A DNA stretch of 64,000 bases, taken from Streptomyces sp. NBC_00554 (GTDB taxonomy: Bacteria > Actinomycetota > Actinomycetes > Streptomycetales > Streptomycetaceae). Below, one piece after another: positions 59,464 through 64,000 of the stretch (positions are counted from its first letter, which is position 1; each line of letters opens with the position of its first letter). The stretch is from contig NZ_CP107799.1 of assembly GCF_041431135.1 (NCBI RefSeq), forward strand, positions 2,046,001 to 2,110,000, given 5' to 3'. The notes below the pieces were generated by a model. It saw only the letters and a program-made list of their open reading frames with translations. It searched no databases and was not told where the DNA came from. The position numbers and the translations under genes are program-made.

Positions 59464-59601
59464 GTGGGCCTGCTCCCAAGGTTCAAAGGGACACCCGCTC
59501 GGCAGCCGCCCTGACGGCTGCTCAACCACCTCGGTGGCTACGGGTTTTGGGAAGGTTCTTCGGCCGCACGACCCGGGGGACGGCCCGAGACGAACGTTGC
59601 T

Positions 59602-59632
59602 TTGATACGTGATGGTGCTGATGGTGCGTCAA
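59602..59632 (-). promoter_or_regulatory. Putative promoter of the purine permease gene
   Basis: Reading leftward, TTGACG (59632-59627), a 19-bp gap and TATCAA (59607-59602), about 140 bp before the permease start. The region shows no 15-mer like those in the glyoxylate promoters. Confidence 0.45.
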
Positions 59633-59660
59633 GTCCCGCGAGCGGTGCGGTACTTGAGTA

Positions 59661-59706
59661 CTCCGGGCGGCGCGGCGAAGTGTGACGTTCCCTGCGCCGC
59701 CCGGAG
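59661..59706 (-). terminator. Terminator of the xanthine dehydrogenase operon
   Basis: CTCCGGGCGGCGC (59661-59673) pairs with its complement (59694-59706) across a 20-nt loop. It begins 4 bp after the stop codon of the molybdopterin subunit. Confidence 0.75.
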
Positions 59707-59710
59707 AGTC

Positions 59711-62098
59711 CTACGCGGTGCCGGTGAGGTGTTCTGGCCGTACCGGCGTCCGGTTGAGCTCCAGACCCGTCGCGTTCCGGATCGCCGCGAGGACGGCCGG
59801 GGTGGACGACAGGGTCGGGGCCTCGCCGATGCCACGGAGCCCGTACGGGGCGTGGTCGTCGGCGAGTTCGAGCACATCGACCGGGATGGTCGGGGTGTCG
59901 AGGATGGTGGGGATCAGGTAGTCCGTGAAGGAGGGGTTGCGCACCTTCGCGGTGACCGGGTCGACGATGATCTCCTCCATGACCGCCACGCCCAGGCCCT
60001 GGGTGGTGCCACCCTGGATCTGGCCGATGACGGACAGCGGGTTGAGCGCCTTGCCGACGTCCTGGGCGCAGGCCAGTTCGATGACCTTGACCAGGCCGAG
60101 TTCGGTGTCGACCTCGACGACCGCGCGGTGCGCGGCGAAGGTGTACTGGACGTGGCCGAAGCCCTGACCGGTACGCAGGTCGAAGGCCTCCGTCGGACGG
60201 TGCCGCCACTCGGCCTCGATCTCGACGGCCTCGTCCTCCAGTACGTCCGCCAGGTCGGCGAGGACCTCGCCGCCGTCGGTGACGACCTTGCCGCCCTCCA
60301 GGAGGAGTTCGGCGGTGGCCCAGGCCGGGTGGTACGTACCGAACTTGCGGCGGCCGATCTCCAGGACCTTCTCGCGGACGAGTTCGCAGGAGTTCTTGAC
60401 GGCGCCACCGGTGACGTACGTCTGGCGCGACGCGGACGTCGAACCGGCGCTGCCCACCTGGGTGTCGGCCGGGTGGATCGTCACCTGTGTGACGCCCAGC
60501 TCGGTGCGGGCGATCTGCGCGTGGACGGTGACACCGCCCTGGCCGACCTCCGCCATCGCGGTGTGCACGGTCGCGACGGGCTCCCCGCCGACGACCTCCA
60601 TCCGCACGCGAGCGGTCGAGTAGTCGTCGAAGCCCTCGGAGAAGCCGACGTTCTTGATGCCGACCGCGTAGCCCACACCGCGTACGACGCCTTCGCCGTG
60701 CGTGGTGTTGGAGAGGCCGCCAGGCAACTGGCGTACGTCGGCGGCCTCGCCGGCCGCGAGCCACTGCTGCTCCGGCGGCATCGGCATCGCCTTGACGCGG
60801 CGCAGGAGTTCGGCGACCGGGGCCGGCGAGTCGACGGCCTGCCCGGTCGGCAGGAGCGTGCCCTGCTCCATCGCGTTGAGCTGGCGGAACGCGACCCGGT
60901 CCATGCCCACCTTGTCGGCGAGCTTGTCCATCTGGGCCTCGTACGCGAAGCACGCCTGCACGGCGCCGAAGCCGCGCATGGCGCCGCAGGGCGGGTTGTT
61001 GGTGTAGAGCGCGATGGCCTCGATGTCGACGTTGTCGACGACGTACGGTCCCGCGCCCAGCGAGGAGGCGTTGCCGACGACCGCCGGCGAGGCGGAGGCG
61101 TACGCGCCGCCGTCGAGGACGATCCGTGCCTTCAGGTGCGTGAGCTTGCCGTCCTTCGTCGCCCCGTGCTCGTAGTAGAGCTTCGCGGGGTGGCGGTGGA
61201 CGTGCCCGAAGAAGGACTCGAAGCGGTTGTAGACGATCTTGACGGGCTTGCCGGTGCGCAGCGCCAGCAGGCAGGCGTGGATCTGCATCGACAGGTCCTC
61301 GCGGCCGCCGAAAGCGCCGCCGACGCCGGAGAGCGTCATACGGACCTTGTCCTCGGGGAGGCCCAGGACCGGGGCGATCTGCTTGAGGTCGGAGTGCAGC
61401 CACTGGGTGGCGATGTAGAGCTCGACGCCGCCGTCCTCGGACGGCACGGCGAGACCGGACTCCGGGCCGAGGAAGGCCTGGTCCTGCATGCCGAAGGTGT
61501 ACTCGCCCTTGACGATGAAGTCGGCCTTCTTGGCGGCCTCGTCGGCGTCGCCGCGGATGATCGGCTGGCGGTGCACGATGTTCGGGTGCGGGACATGGCC
61601 GATGTGGTGGTCGTCGCGGCCCTCGTGGATGAGGATCGCGTCCGGCGCGGTGGCCGACGCCTCGTCCGTGATGACCGGGAGATCGCGGTACTCGACCTTG
61701 ATCTTGGCGGCGGCGCGGCGCGCGGTCTCCGGGTGGTCGGCGGCGACGATCGCGACCGGCTCGCCGTGGTGGCGGACCTTGCCGTGGGCGAGGACCGGGG
61801 TGTCCTGGATCTCCAGGCCGTAGTTCTTCACCGCGGTCGGCAGGTCGTCGTACGTCAGGACGGCGTAGACGCCCGGCGTCTTCAGCGCTTCGACCGTGTC
61901 GATCGACACGATCTCGGCGTGCGCGACCGGGGAGCGCAGGATCTGGCCCCAGAGCATGTCCTCGTGCCACATGTCGGACGAGTACGCGAACTCGCCGGTG
62001 ACCTTGAGCGTGCCGTCCGGGCGCAGCGTCGACTCGCCGATGCCGCCCTTGGTCTTGGAGCCCTGGGTGATGTTGGTGGGCGTACCTGTCGTTCCCAT
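59711..62098 (-). CDS. xdhB: Xanthine dehydrogenase molybdopterin-binding subunit
   Basis: A 795-residue large subunit. It holds the molybdenum cofactor and oxidises hypoxanthine to xanthine and xanthine to urate. Landmarks are GGIGESTLRPDGTLKVTGEF then AYSSDM at the start, LSGVGGAFGGREDLS near residue 260, NNPPCGAMRGFGAVQACFAYE near 370, TAMAEVGQGGVTVHAQIARTEL near 520, and LRGIGEAPTLSSTPAV near 770, where the glutamate is the conserved active-site base. Last gene of the FAD, 2Fe-2S, Mo order, 2 bp after the iron-sulphur subunit. The separate-subunit layout is usual in actinobacteria. Confidence 0.93.
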   Translation of the reverse strand: MGTTGTPTNITQGSKTKGGIGESTLRPDGTLKVTGEFAYSSDMWHEDMLWGQILRSPVAHAEIVSIDTVEALKTPGVYAVLTYDDLPTAVKNYGLEIQDTPVLAHGKVRHHGEPVAIVAADHPETARRAAAKIKVEYRDLPVITDEASATAPDAILIHEGRDDHHIGHVPHPNIVHRQPIIRGDADEAAKKADFIVKGEYTFGMQDQAFLGPESGLAVPSEDGGVELYIATQWLHSDLKQIAPVLGLPEDKVRMTLSGVGGAFGGREDLSMQIHACLLALRTGKPVKIVYNRFESFFGHVHRHPAKLYYEHGATKDGKLTHLKARIVLDGGAYASASPAVVGNASSLGAGPYVVDNVDIEAIALYTNNPPCGAMRGFGAVQACFAYEAQMDKLADKVGMDRVAFRQLNAMEQGTLLPTGQAVDSPAPVAELLRRVKAMPMPPEQQWLAAGEAADVRQLPGGLSNTTHGEGVVRGVGYAVGIKNVGFSEGFDDYSTARVRMEVVGGEPVATVHTAMAEVGQGGVTVHAQIARTELGVTQVTIHPADTQVGSAGSTSASRQTYVTGGAVKNSCELVREKVLEIGRRKFGTYHPAWATAELLLEGGKVVTDGGEVLADLADVLEDEAVEIEAEWRHRPTEAFDLRTGQGFGHVQYTFAAHRAVVEVDTELGLVKVIELACAQDVGKALNPLSVIGQIQGGTTQGLGVAVMEEIIVDPVTAKVRNPSFTDYLIPTILDTPTIPVDVLELADDHAPYGLRGIGEAPTLSSTPAVLAAIRNATGLELNRTPVRPEHLTGTA

Positions 62099-62100
62099 GG

Positions 62101-62682
62101 TCAGACCGCCTCAGACTGTCGTGCGGCCGCCAGCCGGACCGCGTCCATGATCTTCTCGTAGCCGGTGCAGCGGCACAGGTTGCCCGAGAGCGCCTCGCGG
62201 ATGTCCGCGTCGGTCGGGGTCGGGTTGTGCTCCAGCATCTCGTCGGCCGCGACCAGCAGACCGGGGGTGCAGAAGCCGCACTGGACGGCGCCGGCGTCGA
62301 TGAACGCCTGCTGGATCGGCGCGAGTTCGCCGCCTTCGCCGGTGTGCGAGTCCTGGGGCTTGGAATTCCACTGCTGGGCGTCCTGAAGCGACGTACCCGA
62401 CGTACCGCAGGCGCCGGTCCCGCAGGAGCGCTGCTTCGCGTACTCCGCGAGCCCCTCCACCGTGACGACCTCGCGCCCCTCGACCTGGCCGGCCGCGACG
62501 AGACACGAACACACGGGTACGCCGTCGAGGCGGACCGTGCAGGAACCGCACTCGCCCTGCTCGCAGGCGTTCTTCGAGCCCGGCAGGCCCATCCGCTCCC
62601 TCAGCACGTACAGCAGGGACTCGCCCTCCCACACGTCGTCGGCTTCCTGCTGACGGCCGTTGACCGTGAAATTGACGCGCAT
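62101..62682 (-). CDS. Xanthine dehydrogenase 2Fe-2S subunit
   Basis: A 193-residue electron-transfer subunit with two [2Fe-2S] clusters. The plant-ferredoxin-type cluster is bound by Cys40, Cys45, Cys48 and Cys60 (CEQGECGSC ... C). The second uses Cys135, Cys138 (QCGFCTPG), Cys170 and Cys172 (NLCRCTGY). Between them (about 84-118) lies a polar insert with two extra cysteines (Cys87, Cys92) that is absent from the E. coli-type subunit as I recall it. Start ATG 62682 overlaps the FAD subunit's stop by one base. It passes electrons from the Mo site to FAD. Confidence 0.93.
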   Translation of the reverse strand: MRVNFTVNGRQQEADDVWEGESLLYVLRERMGLPGSKNACEQGECGSCTVRLDGVPVCSCLVAAGQVEGREVVTVEGLAEYAKQRSCGTGACGTSGTSLQDAQQWNSKPQDSHTGEGGELAPIQQAFIDAGAVQCGFCTPGLLVAADEMLEHNPTPTDADIREALSGNLCRCTGYEKIMDAVRLAAARQSEAV

Positions 62683-63572
62683 TACGCGACTCCCTCCGTG
62701 CGGGCGGCGGTGCCGCGGTACGACTCCCAGGTCCAGGTGAGCGTCCGGCGGGCCATGATGCCCACCGCGTGGCGGCGGTAGCTCGCCGTGCCCCGGACGT
62801 CGTCGATCGGGTTGCAGGCGGCGGAGCAGAGGTCCGCGAACTGCTTGGCGACCGACGGGGTGATGATCCTGCCGTTGTCCCAGAAGCCGCCCTCTTCGAG
62901 CGCCGCGTTCAGGAACTCCTCGGCGGCCTTGGCACGGACGGGCGTGGGCGCGGCGGAGCCGATGCCGGTGCGGACCGTGCGCGTGGACGGGTGCAGTGCC
63001 AGGCCGAAGGCGCAGACCGCGATGACCATGGCGTTGCGGGTGCCGACCTTGGAGTACTGCTGCGGGCCGTCCGCCTTCTTGATGTGTACGGCCCTGATGA
63101 GCTCGTCGGGAGCGAGCGCGTTGCGCTTCACGCCGGTGTAGAACTCGTCGATCGGGATCAGGCGCGTGCCGCGTACGGACTGGGCCTCGACCTCGGCGCC
63201 GGCCGCGAGGAGCGCGGGGTGGGCGTCGCCGGCCGGGGAGGCGGTGCCGAGGTTGCCGCCGACGCCGCCGCGGTTGCGGATCTGCGGGGAGGCCACCGTG
63301 TGGGAGGCGAGGGCAAGGCCGGGCAGTTCACCGCGCAGGTGATCCATGATCTTGGTGTAGGACACGGAGGCGCCCAGGCGCACGCTCTCCTCGCCGACCT
63401 CCCAGTCGCTCAGCTCGCCGATGCGGTTCAGATCGAGGAGGTACTCGGGCCTGCGGTGGTCGAAGTTGATCTCGACCATCACATCGGTGCCACCCGCAAT
63501 CGGCACAGCGGTGGGGTGCTCAGCCTTGGCGGCGAGCGCCTCCTCCCAACTGGCGGGGCGAAGGAAGTCCAT
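62682..63572 (-). CDS. Xanthine dehydrogenase FAD-binding subunit
   Basis: A 296-residue CO-dehydrogenase-type flavoprotein. The FAD-binding motifs are VPIAGGTDVMVEINFDHRRP (about 23-42) and ASPQIRNRGGVGGNLGTASPAGD (about 93-115), followed by FYTGVKRNALAPDELI and KVGTRNAMVIAVCAFG. The C-terminal CO-dehydrogenase domain ends with DVRGTASYRRHAVGIMARR. It reoxidises the complex with NAD+. It is the first gene of the xdh operon, divergent from a PucR regulator across a 354-bp gap. ATG 63572 has GAAGAGAG upstream. Confidence 0.93.
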   Translation of the reverse strand: MDFLRPASWEEALAAKAEHPTAVPIAGGTDVMVEINFDHRRPEYLLDLNRIGELSDWEVGEESVRLGASVSYTKIMDHLRGELPGLALASHTVASPQIRNRGGVGGNLGTASPAGDAHPALLAAGAEVEAQSVRGTRLIPIDEFYTGVKRNALAPDELIRAVHIKKADGPQQYSKVGTRNAMVIAVCAFGLALHPSTRTVRTGIGSAAPTPVRAKAAEEFLNAALEEGGFWDNGRIITPSVAKQFADLCSAACNPIDDVRGTASYRRHAVGIMARRTLTWTWESYRGTAARTEGVA

Positions 63573-63926
63573 GAGTGGCTCTCTTCATTCGTATCGTGGT
63601 GGTTCTGATCAAGCCAGATCGTGTGCGGCAGGCCCGGCTCGTTCATGAGTTGTTAACGCGGAGTGAGGCCAGTACACAGCGCCGTCCTCCACCGGGGTCA
63701 GTCACCGAAACCATGAAGGAGTTGGCTGGCCAGGGTGCGCATCTTGTAGATTCGTATGAACGGAGGTCATCAGTAACCTCTCTGTTTTTCCCTGGAAACA
63801 GTGAGCACAGCTCTCGAAAGCCCAGGACACAGGCTCAGGCGGGCGGAAACCCCGCTCGCGGGGTCCTCACCCCGGAGTCGTACAGATCCATCGTAGATTT
63901 CAAGACAAAGATCGGCGGCGACGAGA
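63573..63926. other. Divergent regulatory region between xdh and the PucR gene
   Basis: No gene is supported in these 354 bp. They should hold the promoters and operators for both directions. Visible structures are GAGGT-N8-ACCTC (about 63764-63781), ACCCCG-CTCG-CGGGGT (63849-63864) and GTAGATT twice (about 63748 and 63893). None matches the glyoxylate 15-mer convincingly. Confidence 0.45.
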
Positions 63927-64000
63927 ATGCGGCTGCGCGCACTGCTGGACACCGACGCGCTGGGCCTGCGGCTGCTCGGCGGCGAGGACGAGCTGGATCG
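63927..64000 (+). CDS. PucR-family regulator, N-terminus only (runs off the right edge)
   Basis: From ATG 63927 the frame reads MRLRALLDTDALGLRLLGGE and stays open to the window end. This is the characteristic opening of the PucR N-terminal ligand-binding domain in Streptomyces purine-catabolism regulators. Only 24 codons are visible, so the helix-turn-helix cannot be checked. Its divergent placement beside the xanthine dehydrogenase operon supports a role as the local regulator of purine breakdown. The ribosome binding site is weak. Confidence 0.8.
   Translation, partial: MRLRALLDTDALGLRLLGGEDELD

Noticed and set aside
59538..61970. A very long open frame on the minus strand inside the xanthine dehydrogenase large subunit.
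   Set aside because: It is an Arg/Pro/Gly-rich out-of-frame reading of the same DNA; the xdhB frame has clear family motifs.
63590..63765. Partial matches to the glyoxylate 15-mer near 63590 (TTCGTATCGTGGTGG) and 63752 (TTCGTATGAACGGAG).
   Set aside because: They need a deletion or several mismatches and lack a phased partner, so they are not counted as sites.
1..64000. Search for tRNA, rRNA, CRISPR repeats, riboswitches and prophage genes.
   Set aside because: No cloverleaf with a CCA-type end, regularly spaced identical repeats or known riboswitch core was recognised by eye; a covariance-model scan would be decisive.

Overview
The window looks like Streptomyces chromosomal DNA. It is very GC-rich, with strong G/C bias at third codon positions and frequent GTG starts. 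It encodes many Sec- and Tat-exported proteins, LuxR/LAL regulators, and promoters of the type TTGAC-N18-TANNNT. I see no rRNA, tRNA, CRISPR array, intact insertion sequence or prophage gene.

Regions 1-7.5 kb and 56.8-64 kb are two ends of purine-ureide catabolism. The right end holds a three-subunit xanthine dehydrogenase, an XdhC-type maturation factor, an NCS2 purine permease and the start of a divergent PucR regulator. The left end holds the start of OHCU decarboxylase, an HTH regulator, a small thiamine-binding-like protein, and the glyoxylate-to-glycerate branch (hydroxypyruvate isomerase, tartronate semialdehyde reductase, glyoxylate carboligase) with a catalase. The hyi, katA and gcl promoters share one layout: TTGAC, 18 bp, -10, then TTCC-N7-GGAA-like 15-mers at or just past the -10.

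Region 7.5-31.6 kb is mixed. It contains a zinc-ribbon protein, two acyl-CoA synthetases with a divergent LuxR regulator, a LAL regulator, a secreted trypsin-like protease, a LysE exporter, an AlkZ-like protein and a CorA channel. It continues with a large secreted subtilase plus propeller protein beside a divergent regulator, a NarL two-component pair divergent from a MacB/FtsX-type ABC transporter, and a membrane-anchored Mrr-like endonuclease.

Region 31.6-36.7 kb is a flavin-based membrane electron-transfer module. An OmpR-type two-component pair is divergent from a ferric-reductase-like flavocytochrome, a protein with two near-identical FMN-binding domains, and ApbE, which attaches FMN covalently to such domains.

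Region 36.8-46.9 kb is an iron-regulated haem acquisition locus with four DmdR1/IdeR-type iron boxes. HmuT, haem oxygenase, HmuU and HmuV form the uptake and degradation core. Around them lie an HtaA-domain protein and four exported proteins carrying five copies of a neocarzinostatin-like domain. Two of these four have LAXTG-type sortase anchors and two are small secreted paralogues. This shell of neocarzinostatin-fold proteins around a haem transporter is the most intriguing system in the window.

Region 47-56.6 kb is mainly plant polysaccharide breakdown: two GH43 enzymes, a GH127 enzyme with an inserted LamG domain, and a GH6 cellulase behind a CebR-like box and an 8-bp tandem repeat. Three small unrelated genes lie between them. 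Functions are assigned from motifs and remembered family features; no database search was run.
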